In this document: piece after piece, positions 37,289 through 46,849 of the stretch | Numbering within the stretch: the stretch's first letter is position 1 | Layout of the letters: each line of letters begins with the position of its first letter | From: Nocardia coubleae NBRC 108252 | Lineage (GTDB): Bacteria; Actinomycetota; Actinomycetes; Mycobacteriales; Mycobacteriaceae | Assembly (NCBI RefSeq): GCF_001612805.1 | Contig: NZ_BDBD01000011.1 | Span: forward strand, 992,001-1,056,000 | Direction: 5' to 3' | DNA length: 64,000 nucleotides | Position numbers and translations under genes: made by a program | The notes under the pieces: generated by a model | Seen by the model: only the letters and a program-made list of their open reading frames with translations | Databases searched by the model: none | Told to the model about the DNA's origin: nothing

Positions 37289-38230
37289 ATGCGCATCGTG
37301 TCGTTCGGTTTCCAAACCTGGGGTCGTAAGACCCTGCAGGCCCTGATCGACTCGGAGCACGAGGTGGTCCTGGCGGTCACCCACCCGGCCGCGGATTCCG
37401 CCTACAAGGCGATCTGGAACGACTCGGTCGAGGAACTGGCCACCGAACACGGCATTCCGGTGCACCTCACCGAACGCGCCGACGCCGAGACCATCGATCT
37501 CGTGAAGCGTGCCCGACCCGACGTGATCGTGGTCAACAGCTGGTACACCTGGATGCCCGCGGAGCTCTACGACATGCCGCCCCATGGCACCCTGAACCTG
37601 CACGATTCGCTGTTACCGAAATTCACCGGGTTCTCACCGGTGCTGTGGGCGCTGATCAGCGGTGCGGAGGAATTCGGCCTGACGGTGCATCGCATGGACG
37701 AGCAACTCGACACCGGCGACATCCTGGTCCAGAAGCGCCTGCCGATCCCGCCCGACGCCACCGGCACCGAACTCGTCCTGGCCGGCATGGAGCTGATCCC
37801 CGGTGCGGTGCACGAGGCGCTCGCGGCGCTCGAGAACGGCACCGCGGTGTGGACACCGCAGAACAAGGCCGAGCGCACCTACTTCCACAAGCGGTCCGAC
37901 CGTGACAGCCGGATCGACTGGTCCCTTGACGCGACCGAATCGGAACGGTTCGTGCGGGCGCTGTCCGCGCCGTATCCGCGCGCCTACTCCTACTACCGCG
38001 GTGAGCGCGTCGAGATTCTCGACGCGGTGGTCTCCGAGGCCCGTTACGGCGGCACCGCGGGCAGGGTGATCGTTCAGGAAGGTGGCGGCGCGGTCGTGTG
38101 TGGAGCCGACCCGCACCGCGGTGGCAATCACGCATTGGTGATCAAACGTGTCCGTAGCGCGACGGGTACCGAGTACGACGGTGCCGAATTCTTCGCTCGC
38201 GGTGGATATCTCACCGATTTTCCCGCCTGA
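37289..38230 (+). CDS. Formyltransferase, probably N-hydroxyornithine/lysine N-formyltransferase
   Basis: The 313-residue protein is a 10-formyl-THF-dependent formyltransferase of the Fmt fold: NLHDSLLPKFTGFSPVLW with the active-site Asn and His near residue 103, HRMDEQLDTGDI with the Asp, and a C-terminal OB-like domain (DWSLDATESERFVRAL). Length resembles methionyl-tRNA formyltransferase, but the iron-box promoter and following NRPS fit the siderophore enzymes (CchA, Rft, FxbA types) that formylate N-hydroxyornithine. No amino-acid N-monooxygenase is in the window. Housekeeping Fmt is the alternative but would not be expected under an iron box. Confidence 0.82.
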   Translation: MRIVSFGFQTWGRKTLQALIDSEHEVVLAVTHPAADSAYKAIWNDSVEELATEHGIPVHLTERADAETIDLVKRARPDVIVVNSWYTWMPAELYDMPPHGTLNLHDSLLPKFTGFSPVLWALISGAEEFGLTVHRMDEQLDTGDILVQKRLPIPPDATGTELVLAGMELIPGAVHEALAALENGTAVWTPQNKAERTYFHKRSDRDSRIDWSLDATESERFVRALSAPYPRAYSYYRGERVEILDAVVSEARYGGTAGRVIVQEGGGAVVCGADPHRGGNHALVIKRVRSATGTEYDGAEFFARGGYLTDFPA

Positions 38231-38245
38231 GTTCCCGGTTCCGCA

Positions 38246-38269
38246 GCGCCCGTCCGACGGCACGGGCGC
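38246..38269 (+). terminator. Intercistronic hairpin between formyltransferase and NRPS
   Basis: An 8-bp perfect stem (38246-38253 with 38262-38269) with an 8-nt loop lies 16 nt after the formyltransferase stop. It may be a partial terminator or processing site that lowers NRPS expression. Confidence 0.4.
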
Positions 38270-38305
38270 GGACTTCCCACCTTCGCTCCCAGCTTCTGAG
38301 GCACC

Positions 38306-41300
38306 ATGATCTCCCACCGTTCGGCCCCTGCTGTCCGCCCGCTCACCGCGGCACAACGCGAGGTGTGGTTCGCTCAGCAATTGCTCGGGCCGGTGCCGCT
38401 CGCGGTCGGCCAGTATGTCGACCTGCGCGGACCGCTCGATGTGGCGGCATATCGCCGCGCGGTCCGCTCGGCCGCGCGGGATCTGGGTGCCTATGTGCGG
38501 TTCACCCTCGTCGAGGGGCAGCCTGGACAGGTGCACGACGATGGCATCGACGATGCCATCGCCCTCGTCGACTGCAGTGGAGAGGCCGACCCGGAGGCCG
38601 CAGCCCACGCGTGGATGCGGGCCGATCAGTGTGCGCCGTTCGCTCTGATCGCCGACCCACCCATCGTGACCACGGTCCTGCGCCTCAGCTCGGAGCATCA
38701 CCTGCTCTACACCCGCGCGCATCACCTGGCGCTCGACGGCTTCGGCGCCGTCCGCATGCAGCATCTGCTGAGCACCTATTACACGGCCCTGCTGGAGGGA
38801 CACGAATTACCCTCGGCCGCAGTGGATTCGACAGCGGTTCTGGCCGCTGCGGAGCAGAGTTACCTGGGCTCGCGACGGTATGGGATCGACCGCGAATACT
38901 GGCGCGAGCAGCTCGCCGTGCTGCCCGCCCCGGTCACTCTCGCGACGCGACCAGGTGCTCCCGACCCGCTCCCGATCCACGCCCGCGCCGAGCTGCCGCC
39001 ATCGCTGGTCGAGCGACTGCGCACACGCGCTGGCTTCCCCGGCATCGCGCCCGTGCTGGTGGCGGCGTTCGCCGCCTTTCTCGGCAGGCTGACCGACACC
39101 GAGGCGGTGGCGCTGAGCCTGCCGGTCACCGCGCGCACGACCGCCGCGATGCGCGAATGCGGTGCCATGACTTCGAATATCGTCCCGCTGCGCTGCTCGG
39201 GCGCCACCGTGGGCGCCGCCATCGCCCGCGCGCGTGCCGAACTGAGCGGGGCATTACGCCATCAGCGCTATCGCGGTGCCGACATGATCCGCGACAGTGG
39301 TCGCCGAGCCGAGTCGCTGAACTTCGGACCGGCCGTCAACATCATGAACTTCCACACCGAGTTGATGCTCGGCCCGGCGCGTGGCGTCATCGAGCTGCTG
39401 TCCACCGGGCCGGTCGAGGACCTCGCGCTCAATGTGTATCCGCTGACCGATTCCGGGTTGCGGGTCGAGTTCGAAGCCAACCGCCATCGATACACCGAGG
39501 CCGAGGTCACCGCGCACCTGGAGCGATTCGTCGGCTTCCTGACAGAGTTCGCGACCGCCGACGACGAGGTCGCGATCGACCGGTTGCCGGTCCTCACCGG
39601 CGCCGAGTCGAGCCTGCTCGTCCCCTGGTGCGGGCCGACGGCTGGTCAACCGGCCACGTTGGGCGAGCTGATCGCCGCCGCCGTCGCGGAAAACCCGGAC
39701 GGGATCGCCGTCGTCTACGGCGAGAAGCGTTGGACCTACCGGGAATTCGGCGCGTGGACCGACCGCCTCGCCGGCACGCTGCAGGCCGCTGGGGCCGGCC
39801 CCGAGACCTTGGTCGCGATGGTCATGGAACGCTCCGCCGCCTCGGTCGGAGCTGTCTGGGCGATCACCAAGACCGGGGCGGGCTTCGTACCGATCGACGC
39901 GGGATACCCGGCCGAGCGCATCGCGCACATCCTCGACGACTGCGGTGCCGTCCTCGGCGTCACCGGTGTCGAGCACCCGGCGGATCTGCCCGGATCGGTC
40001 CACTGGACGATCGTCGACCCCGATGCGACCCCGGACGCAGAGCTGCTGCCGGTCGCCGCGCGGCCCGAGCACCCCGCCTACCTCATCTACACCTCCGGTT
40101 CCACCGGTGTCCCCAAGGGCGTGCTGGTGACCCACGGCGGTCTCGCGAACCTGGCGGCGGAGCGGCGCGACCGGTACGCGCTGCGGCCCGGAGCCCGGAC
40201 CCTGCACCACGCCTCCCCCGGTTTCGACATGGCGGTCGGCGAGATCCTGTGCGGGCTGGCCGGTGCCGCGACACTGGTGGTTGCCCCGCGCTACGTAATG
40301 GCCGGACCGGATCTGGCCGAGCTCATGCGTCGCGAGCGGGTGACCAACGCCATCATCACCCCCGCGGTGCTGGCGACCCTCGCTCCCGAGACCCTGCCGG
40401 AACTGCGTGTCCTCGGTGTCGGCGGGGAGGCGATCCGCGCCGACCTGGTTTCGGCCTGGTCGCGAAACCGGTTGATGCGCAACGGATACGGCCCTACCGA
40501 GGCGACCGACATCGCGACCATCGCGGAACTGACACCGGATCGATCGGTGACGATCGGCGCGCCGCTGCGCGGATTCCACGCCCTGGTACTCGACGCCCGG
40601 CTGCGCCCGGTGCCACCCGGTGTCGTCGGCGAGCTCTACCTCGGCGGCCCGGCCCTGGCGCGCGGCTACCACGGTCGGCACTCGTTGACCGCGGCCCGAT
40701 TCGTCGCCGATCCGTTCGGCCCACCCGGCGGGCGGGTGTACCGCACCGGTGACCTGGTCACGCTCACCACCAGCGCCGAGCCCGAACTGATCTACCACGG
40801 CCGCAGCGACTTCCAGATCAAGGTGCGCGGGCACCGCATCGAGCCGGGCGAGATCGAGACCACTCTCACCGGCCTGCCCGGCGTCGGCCGGGCAGCCGTC
40901 ACTGCCCATCAGGACTCGAGGGGTACCCATCTGGTGGCCTACCTGGTGCCGGACGGCCCGCTCGATGTGGAGCAGGTGCGGCTCCGGATCGCCGAGCAAC
41001 TGCCCGCGTATCTACGTCCGAGCGCCTACCTCATGCTCGACACGCTGCCGTTGACTCCGAACGGCAAACTCGACACCCGTCGCCTGCCCGCGCCCGTGTT
41101 CGGTCACCACGGTTCCCGGCCCGTCGCGACAGATTCGGAGCGGAAGGTGGCAGCGGCCTTCACCGAGGTTCTCGCGATCGAAGTGGCCGGGGCCGAGAGC
41201 GACTTCTTCGAACTCGGCGGGACCTCGCTCACCGCCACCGCGCTCGCGGGACGGCTCGGCCTCGATGTCCGCACCGTCTTCGACGCACCGACCGTCGCGG

Positions 41301-44230
41301 GGTTGGCACTGCGACTCGACGACGCCGAAGACCCGGACGCACCGGCGCCGCTGACCCGGCCCGAGCACCTGTCGCCTGCCCCGGCGCAGCTGCGGATGTG
41401 GTTGCTCAATCAGCTGTACCCGGAGTCGTCGGCCTATCATCTGCCGATCGCGTTGCGGCTCAGGGGATCTCTCAATGTGGCAGCGCTCGACGCGGCGGTA
41501 CGGGATGTGGTCACCCGGCACGAGGTGCTGCGCACGGTGTACCCCGGCAGCAGCGCCGGGCCGCGCGTCCGCATCCTCACCGTCGACGAGGCCCTCGGCC
41601 GGGCACCGCTGACCGCGCGCACCCTCGACCGGGACGATCTAGACGCCGAACTCGCGCAGGCGGTCACCGCACCCTTCGACGTCACCACCGACGCACCGAT
41701 CCGGTTGGCGCTGTGGAATATCGGCTCCGACGAGCACGTACTCGCGCTGGTGGCACATCACATCGCCGCCGACGGCTGGTCGCACGGTCCGCTCGTGGCC
41801 GATCTGTCCGCCGCGTACACCGCGCGGGCCGCCCGACGCCAACCGCGATGGGAACCGCTTCCGCTGCAGTACGCCGACTACACACTGTGGCAGCATCGGC
41901 GACTCGGCGATCGGCACGATCCGCCGTCCCGCGCCGCCGGTCAGCTCGCGCACTGGGTGCGTGCGCTGGACGGGGCGTCCGACCGACCGCCGCTACCGAC
42001 CGACCGAGTCCGCGCCCCCGGCATCGGCAGGCCGGGTGGTGCCGGTGCGGTGGTGGAGTTCGAGATCGGCGCCGACGTCGCGACAGCGCTTGCCGAACTG
42101 GCCCGACGACACAACGCGACTCCCTTCATGGCCGGGTACGCGGCGTTCACCGTGCTGCTCGGTGACCTGGCCGGAAGCGCGGATGTGACGATCGGGACCC
42201 CGGTCGCGGGTCGCGCACACCCCGCCCTCGACCGCCTGGTCGGCATGTTCGTGAACACCCTGCCGTTGCGCCTGACCCTCGATCCGCAGGAACACTTCAC
42301 CGCGCTGGTGGTGCGTGCGAGGGAAGTCTCGCTCGCCGCGCTCGGCAATGCCGAGGTCCCCTTCGACCACATCGTCGAAGCGGTGAATCCGCCACGTGAC
42401 AACACCAGGCACCCGCTGTTCGACGCCGTGTTCTCCTACGAGAACCTGCCCGCACCGCCTTCGCTCGACCTCGGTGACCTGACCATATCCGTTGTCGACT
42501 TCCCTTGGGAAACAACGCATTTCGACCTGAGTCTCACGCTGAGCGAAGACCCGGGCACCGGTGGCCTGACGGGGAACCTGCGCTACGCCACCGACCTCTA
42601 CGAGGAGGCGACGGTCACCGCGTTCGCGGCACGGTTCCGCGACATCCTGACGACCGTCGCCACGCATCCCGAGGTGACCCTCGCGCAGCTGTCCGGCACG
42701 ACCGGGCTCGGCATGCCCGAACGCCCGGAAGTCGACCCCGCGTCCGACGCGCCTGCCCACAGCGGCGAACCGGCGACCGTGCGCGAGCTCGCGGTGGCAC
42801 GGGTGTTCGCCGATGTGCTGGAACGAGATTCGGTCGAGATCGACGACAGCTTCTTCGATCTCGGTGGCACCTCGCTGCTCGTCTTCACGCTCCGAACGGA
42901 GCTGCGGACCCGGCTCGGCATCGACGCCGACCCGCGCCTGCTGTTCGAAGCGCCGACGCCGCGTGCGGTGACGGCGGCGGTGACAGCGGAATCCGGCGCG
43001 GCGGCGGCCGGACAGTGGACCGACATGCTGATCGCCGACGCCCAGCTCGATCCAAACATCACGGTGCCGGCGGCCTTCCCGCCGCCGCCGACCTCGGCCG
43101 ACGATGTGCTCCTGACCGGCGCCACCGGTTTCGTCGGCATCCATCTGTTGCGCGAGCTGCTCGACCGCACCCCGTCGCGCGTCTGGTGCCTGGTCCGCGC
43201 CGACGACATCGACGACGCGCGCCGCCGTCTGGAAACAACCCTGCGGCGCTACGGACTACGGACCGACGGACTCGCCGGCCGCGTCGTGCCGGTGCCCGGC
43301 GACCTCGCCGCACCGCGGTTCGGGCTCGACACCGACACGTGGACCGAGCTGGCCGCGCGTATCGAGGTGATCTACCACAACGGTGCCCGCGTGAATCACC
43401 TGGAATCCTATGCCGCCCTGCGCCCGGCGAACGTCGCCGGAACCGTCGAGATCCTGCGACTGGCTGTCGATACCAGGGTGAAGGCCTTGCATTTCGTGTC
43501 GACCGTGTCGGCGGCTGTCGGTGTCGGCCACACCGGAGTCGTCACCGAACACACGGCGATCACCGCCGACCAGGTACCGCGCAACGGGTACCTGGCGACC
43601 AAATGGGTGGCCGAGCAGCTGGTCCTCGCGGCAGCCGAACGCGGGTTGCCGGTCGCCGTGCACCGGCCCGGCCTGGTCGCAGGATCGATCAGCAGCGGCG
43701 CGAACGGCGCCGACGACGCGTTCTGGACACTGATCCGATCGGCCGCCCATCTCGGGGTCGCGCCCGACATCGAGTCCGCCGAGGTCACATTGGCCCCGGT
43801 CGACTACGTGGCACGCGCCTTGGTCACGCTCGCCACCGGACGGCAGCCCGCCACCGAGATCTACCATTTGGTCAACAGTGCGCCGACCAATGTCGGCGAC
43901 ATCCTGAACACCCTGCGCCGCACCGGTTTTCCCATCGACATCGTGCCGGTGGCCGATGCCGCCGAACGCTTGGCCGGACGGATCGCGCAGCATGCCGACC
44001 TGATGCGCGCGGCACTCGTGGCCGAGAACTACCTCAACGGTGGCGGCGACGCCCTGATCGTCGACGACACCGGCACCCGCGCGGTCCTGGCTCGATCCGG
44101 TGTTCGTTGTCCGGACATCGACGGGGCTGTCCTCCAGCGTTATGTCGACGGTTTCATCACCGAGGGCCTGCTACCGACCCCGGTCGAAGCGGTGTCGCGA
44201 ACCCGGCCGGCTGGCCGACGACCGTCGTGA
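38306..44230 (+). CDS. Nonribosomal peptide synthetase, C-A-PCP-C-PCP-R
   Basis: The 1974-residue enzyme reads: condensation domain (HHLALDG near residue 138), adenylation domain (YTSGSTGVPKG near 593, YGPTE near 727, NGKLDTR), carrier (ELGGTSLTA near 970), second condensation domain (HHIAADG near 1150), second carrier (DLGGTSLLV near 1520), and an NAD(P)H-dependent thioester reductase (LLTGATGFVG near 1602, GYLATKWVAE near 1761). The second module has no adenylation domain, so it is loaded by the first one, by another enzyme, or not at all. Reductive release gives an aldehyde, alcohol or cyclic imine. My manual read of the pocket is D235, M236, G239, I278, G299, G301, G322, D330, I331, which I cannot assign. 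Confidence 0.93.
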   Translation: MISHRSAPAVRPLTAAQREVWFAQQLLGPVPLAVGQYVDLRGPLDVAAYRRAVRSAARDLGAYVRFTLVEGQPGQVHDDGIDDAIALVDCSGEADPEAAAHAWMRADQCAPFALIADPPIVTTVLRLSSEHHLLYTRAHHLALDGFGAVRMQHLLSTYYTALLEGHELPSAAVDSTAVLAAAEQSYLGSRRYGIDREYWREQLAVLPAPVTLATRPGAPDPLPIHARAELPPSLVERLRTRAGFPGIAPVLVAAFAAFLGRLTDTEAVALSLPVTARTTAAMRECGAMTSNIVPLRCSGATVGAAIARARAELSGALRHQRYRGADMIRDSGRRAESLNFGPAVNIMNFHTELMLGPARGVIELLSTGPVEDLALNVYPLTDSGLRVEFEANRHRYTEAEVTAHLERFVGFLTEFATADDEVAIDRLPVLTGAESSLLVPWCGPTAGQPATLGELIAAAVAENPDGIAVVYGEKRWTYREFGAWTDRLAGTLQAAGAGPETLVAMVMERSAASVGAVWAITKTGAGFVPIDAGYPAERIAHILDDCGAVLGVTGVEHPADLPGSVHWTIVDPDATPDAELLPVAARPEHPAYLIYTSGSTGVPKGVLVTHGGLANLAAERRDRYALRPGARTLHHASPGFDMAVGEILCGLAGAATLVVAPRYVMAGPDLAELMRRERVTNAIITPAVLATLAPETLPELRVLGVGGEAIRADLVSAWSRNRLMRNGYGPTEATDIATIAELTPDRSVTIGAPLRGFHALVLDARLRPVPPGVVGELYLGGPALARGYHGRHSLTAARFVADPFGPPGGRVYRTGDLVTLTTSAEPELIYHGRSDFQIKVRGHRIEPGEIETTLTGLPGVGRAAVTAHQDSRGTHLVAYLVPDGPLDVEQVRLRIAEQLPAYLRPSAYLMLDTLPLTPNGKLDTRRLPAPVFGHHGSRPVATDSERKVAAAFTEVLAIEVAGAESDFFELGGTSLTATALAGRLGLDVRTVFDAPTVAGLALRLDDAEDPDAPAPLTRPEHLSPAPAQLRMWLLNQLYPESSAYHLPIALRLRGSLNVAALDAAVRDVVTRHEVLRTVYPGSSAGPRVRILTVDEALGRAPLTARTLDRDDLDAELAQAVTAPFDVTTDAPIRLALWNIGSDEHVLALVAHHIAADGWSHGPLVADLSAAYTARAARRQPRWEPLPLQYADYTLWQHRRLGDRHDPPSRAAGQLAHWVRALDGASDRPPLPTDRVRAPGIGRPGGAGAVVEFEIGADVATALAELARRHNATPFMAGYAAFTVLLGDLAGSADVTIGTPVAGRAHPALDRLVGMFVNTLPLRLTLDPQEHFTALVVRAREVSLAALGNAEVPFDHIVEAVNPPRDNTRHPLFDAVFSYENLPAPPSLDLGDLTISVVDFPWETTHFDLSLTLSEDPGTGGLTGNLRYATDLYEEATVTAFAARFRDILTTVATHPEVTLAQLSGTTGLGMPERPEVDPASDAPAHSGEPATVRELAVARVFADVLERDSVEIDDSFFDLGGTSLLVFTLRTELRTRLGIDADPRLLFEAPTPRAVTAAVTAESGAAAAGQWTDMLIADAQLDPNITVPAAFPPPPTSADDVLLTGATGFVGIHLLRELLDRTPSRVWCLVRADDIDDARRRLETTLRRYGLRTDGLAGRVVPVPGDLAAPRFGLDTDTWTELAARIEVIYHNGARVNHLESYAALRPANVAGTVEILRLAVDTRVKALHFVSTVSAAVGVGHTGVVTEHTAITADQVPRNGYLATKWVAEQLVLAAAERGLPVAVHRPGLVAGSISSGANGADDAFWTLIRSAAHLGVAPDIESAEVTLAPVDYVARALVTLATGRQPATEIYHLVNSAPTNVGDILNTLRRTGFPIDIVPVADAAERLAGRIAQHADLMRAALVAENYLNGGGDALIVDDTGTRAVLARSGVRCPDIDGAVLQRYVDGFITEGLLPTPVEAVSRTRPAGRRPS

Positions 44231-44236
44231 GCCGGG

Positions 44237-44404
44237 TCAACGCAGGGTCAACGGGGTCTCCGATTCGATCCTGGTCAGCTTGTGCGGGTTGCGGACGAAG
44301 TAGAGGCCTGTGATGCGGTCCTTGTCGACCCGGAACGCCATGACTCCATCGATCTCGCCGTCCAACCGGAAGACCAGGGCCGGCTGCCGTTGAGCAGAGC
44401 GCAC
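44237..44404 (-). pseudogene. 3' remnant of an ECF sigma factor gene (SigJ-like, SnoaL tail)
   Basis: On the minus strand this frame reads about 55 residues including ALVFRLDGEIDGVMAF, GLYFVRNPHKL and TPLTLR before a stop. This is the C-terminal end of ECF41/SigJ-type sigma factors with a fused SnoaL-like domain. A TGA stop lies just upstream in frame, and neither the sigma-2/sigma-4 regions nor most of the SnoaL domain is present. The remnant is wedged between the NRPS stop and the TetR promoter, so it marks an old deletion or insertion boundary. Confidence 0.7.
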
Positions 44405-44410
44405 TCCTTG

Positions 44411-44437
44411 TCAACCGAACCGTCTCGTCTCGGTTGA
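44411..44437. promoter_or_regulatory. Palindromic operator candidate for the TetR gene
   Basis: TCAACCGA (44411-44418) and TCGGTTGA (44430-44437) form a perfect 8-bp inverted repeat with 11 nt between, ending 16 nt before the TetR start. This fits autorepression. Confidence 0.55.
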
Positions 44438-44453
44438 TTGATAAGCTGCCCTC

Positions 44454-45056
44454 ATGACCGACGCCAAGGGAAGTTCGCGGCGCAGCGAGCGTTCGCGCCA
44501 AGCCATCCTCGCGGCCACCCGCGCATTGATCTCCGAGGTCGGGTATACGAAGGTCTCCATCGAGGCCATCGCGGCACGCGCCGGGGTTGGCAAGCAGACG
44601 ATCTACCGGTGGTGGCCGTCCAAGGGAGCCGTCATCTTCGATTCGTTCCTCGCCCTCAGCACAACAGAGGAAGGGCCGCAGGTGGAGCTGCCCGACACCG
44701 GGGACATCGAGGCCGATCTGAAGGTGGTCATGCGGGCCACGGCCGCGGAGTTCGCCGACCCTGAGTTCGAGCGTCCGATTCGCGCCCTCGAGGTCGAGAT
44801 CGTCAACGACCCCGAGCTCGCTGCCCAGTTCCGCGAGAAGCTCGCGCGCCCGGTGGACGAAGCGAAGAAGGCTCGCTTGCGCAGCGCACAGCGGGCAGGC
44901 CAACTCGACCCCGGCGCGGATCTCGACCTGGTCCTGGAGGTGCTCTACGCCCCGTTGTTCCAGCGGTGGCTACACAGGTCCGGGCCCCTCACCGCCGAAT
45001 ACGCCGATTCCCTCGTCGATGTCACGCTGCGCGCATTTCGGGCTCCCTCATCGTGA
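44454..45056 (+). CDS. TetR-family transcriptional regulator
   Basis: The 200-residue protein has the TetR HTH (IAARAGVGKQTIYRWWPSKGA, with the last helix near residue 50) and a helical ligand domain. A perfect inverted repeat precedes it. No divergent partner remains: only the sigma-factor remnant and the NRPS end lie upstream. The target may be itself, or a gene that has been lost. Confidence 0.9.
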   Translation: MTDAKGSSRRSERSRQAILAATRALISEVGYTKVSIEAIAARAGVGKQTIYRWWPSKGAVIFDSFLALSTTEEGPQVELPDTGDIEADLKVVMRATAAEFADPEFERPIRALEVEIVNDPELAAQFREKLARPVDEAKKARLRSAQRAGQLDPGADLDLVLEVLYAPLFQRWLHRSGPLTAEYADSLVDVTLRAFRAPSS

Positions 45057-45073
45057 CCGACCTCCCCGGCGAT

Positions 45074-46147
45074 CTAACGAGCCGGCAGCTGCACCGACAC
45101 GCACAACCCACCGCCCGGACGCGGGGTGAGAGTAAGAGTGCCCGCGTGGGCTCGGGTGATGCTGTCGACGATGGCCAGTCCGAGGCCGACGCCGGAATCG
45201 TGGGTGCGAATGCGTTCGGACCCACGCTGGAACGGTTCGACGAGTGTGGAAACCGTTCTCGGAGTGAGGTTTTCGCCCGTGTTCTCGACGGTGAGGACCA
45301 CCGAGTCGGGCAGGCGGCGGGTTGTTGTCCACGCGGTGCCGCCGGGCAGGTTGTGGACTATCGCGTTGTGAACGAGATTCGTGGTCAGCTGCAGGAGCAG
45401 GGCGTGCGAGCCGACGGTGGGGGTCGGCTCGCCTGCGGTTTCGAGGGTGATGGCGTGCTTTTCGGCGAAGGGGATGAGCGTCTCGGTGGCTTCTTCGGCG
45501 AGCAGGGACAGGTCGACGGGCTCGGGCGTGAACGACCGCTGGTCGGCTCGACTGAGCACGAGCAGGGCTTCGGTGAGATCGATGGCCCGGCTGTTGACGG
45601 TCTGGAGGCGTTCGATCAGGTCACTCGGGTCGTCGGGGGGATCGTCACGGGCCACCTCGAGCATGGTTCGGGTGATCGCCAAGGGGGTGCGTAGTTCGTG
45701 GGATGCGTTGGCGGCGAACCGCTGGTTCTCGGTGACGTGGGCTTCCAGCCGGGCGAGCATGGCGTCGAAAGTGTCGGCCAGTTCCCGGAATTCGTCGGCG
45801 GTGCCGGCGAGCCGGATGCGGTGCGACAGCGAGCCGTTGGCGGCCAGGCGGGCAGCGGCGGTGATCCGGGTCAGCGGGGCGAGCATGCGTCCGGCCAGAA
45901 ACCAGCCGCCGACCAGGCCGAAGACCATGAGGAAGAGCAGGACGGCGGCCATGAACGGCGCGAACGAGCGGAGCAGCAGCCGCCGGTTGATCCAGAAGTT
46001 GCCGGTGGTGTCGATCCATCCGGCAGGCAGGTAGTACAGGTAGAACACCAGGACGGCGACGAGTAACAAGGTGCCCGCGAGCATGACGAAACCGGCGTAA
46101 CTGAGGGTGAGCTTGAGGCGGACACTCAGCCCGGGTGCCCTATCCAC
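45074..46147 (-). CDS. Sensor histidine kinase (VanS-like layout)
   Basis: The 357-residue kinase has two membrane segments near the N-terminus with a short extracytoplasmic loop (YYLPAGWIDTTGNFWINRR), a HAMP domain, a HisKA block ANASHELRTPLA, an N-box NLVHNAIVHN and the G-boxes GVGLGLAIV. The start is a GTG overlapping the regulator gene end by 8 nt with GGGAGG upstream. The very short sensor loop suggests ligand detection in or near the membrane. It pairs with the response regulator and lies across from a VanY-like carboxypeptidase gene. Confidence 0.9.
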   Translation of the reverse strand: MDRAPGLSVRLKLTLSYAGFVMLAGTLLLVAVLVFYLYYLPAGWIDTTGNFWINRRLLLRSFAPFMAAVLLFLMVFGLVGGWFLAGRMLAPLTRITAAARLAANGSLSHRIRLAGTADEFRELADTFDAMLARLEAHVTENQRFAANASHELRTPLAITRTMLEVARDDPPDDPSDLIERLQTVNSRAIDLTEALLVLSRADQRSFTPEPVDLSLLAEEATETLIPFAEKHAITLETAGEPTPTVGSHALLLQLTTNLVHNAIVHNLPGGTAWTTTRRLPDSVVLTVENTGENLTPRTVSTLVEPFQRGSERIRTHDSGVGLGLAIVDSITRAHAGTLTLTPRPGGGLCVSVQLPAR

Positions 46148-46814
46148 CGTCACCTCCCGTACTGATGCGGTAGCCGACGCCGGGAACGGTCGCGATGATC
46201 CATGGTTCGCCGAGACGTTTGCGCAGCGCCGAGACGGTGATGCGGACGGCATTGGTGAACGGGTCCGCGTTCTCGTCCCAGGCGCGTTCCAGAAGTTCCT
46301 CCGCGCTCACCACACCGCCGTCGGCCGCGACGAGCACCTCGAGCACCGCGAACTGTTTGCGCGTCAGCGCGACATAGCGGCCGTCGCGGTAGACCTCGCG
46401 ACGGAACGGGTCAAGACGCAGCCCGGCGATCTCGCGGACGGGTGGCCGGCTGTGGGCGCGCCTGCGGTCGAGGGCGCGCAGGCGCAGAACCAGTTCGCGC
46501 AGATCGAACGGTTTGGTGAGGTAGTCGTCGGCGCCGAGCTCGAAACCGGTCGCCTTGTCGTCGAGGCGATCGGCGGCGGTGAGCATCAGGATCGGCAGCC
46601 CGCTGCCCGCGGCGACGATGTGTTCGGCGATCTCGTCTCCGGAGGGACCGGGGATGTCACGGTCGAGGACGGCGATGTCGTAGGTGTTGATGTCGAGCAG
46701 CATCAGTGCCGTGTCGCCGTCGCCCGCGATGTCGGCGGCGATGGCTTCCAGGCGCAGGCCGTCGCGGATTGCTTCGGCCAGATAGGGTTCGTCCTCGACG
46801 ATCAGTACACGCAT
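46140..46814 (-). CDS. OmpR-family response regulator (VanR-like)
   Basis: The 224-residue protein has a receiver domain with acidic pocket VEDE, phosphoacceptor Asp51 in VLDRDIPG and Lys in LTKPFD, then an OmpR-type winged helix (NAVRITVSALRKRLG). The ATG at 46814 starts right at the receiver fold; the ORF extends further without similarity. It is divergent from the carboxypeptidase gene across 88 nt, so this pair is the likely regulator of that promoter. Confidence 0.92.
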   Translation of the reverse strand: MRVLIVEDEPYLAEAIRDGLRLEAIAADIAGDGDTALMLLDINTYDIAVLDRDIPGPSGDEIAEHIVAAGSGLPILMLTAADRLDDKATGFELGADDYLTKPFDLRELVLRLRALDRRRAHSRPPVREIAGLRLDPFRREVYRDGRYVALTRKQFAVLEVLVAADGGVVSAEELLERAWDENADPFTNAVRITVSALRKRLGEPWIIATVPGVGYRISTGGDGG

Positions 46815-46849
46815 CGCTCTCGATTCTTCCAGCGGGAACATATCGTCGG

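Noticed and set aside
37289..38230. Housekeeping methionyl-tRNA formyltransferase
   Set aside because: Iron box and NRPS neighbour argue for a siderophore role; no def, rsmB or pri gene, the usual fmt neighbours, is nearby. Kept only as a lesser alternative.
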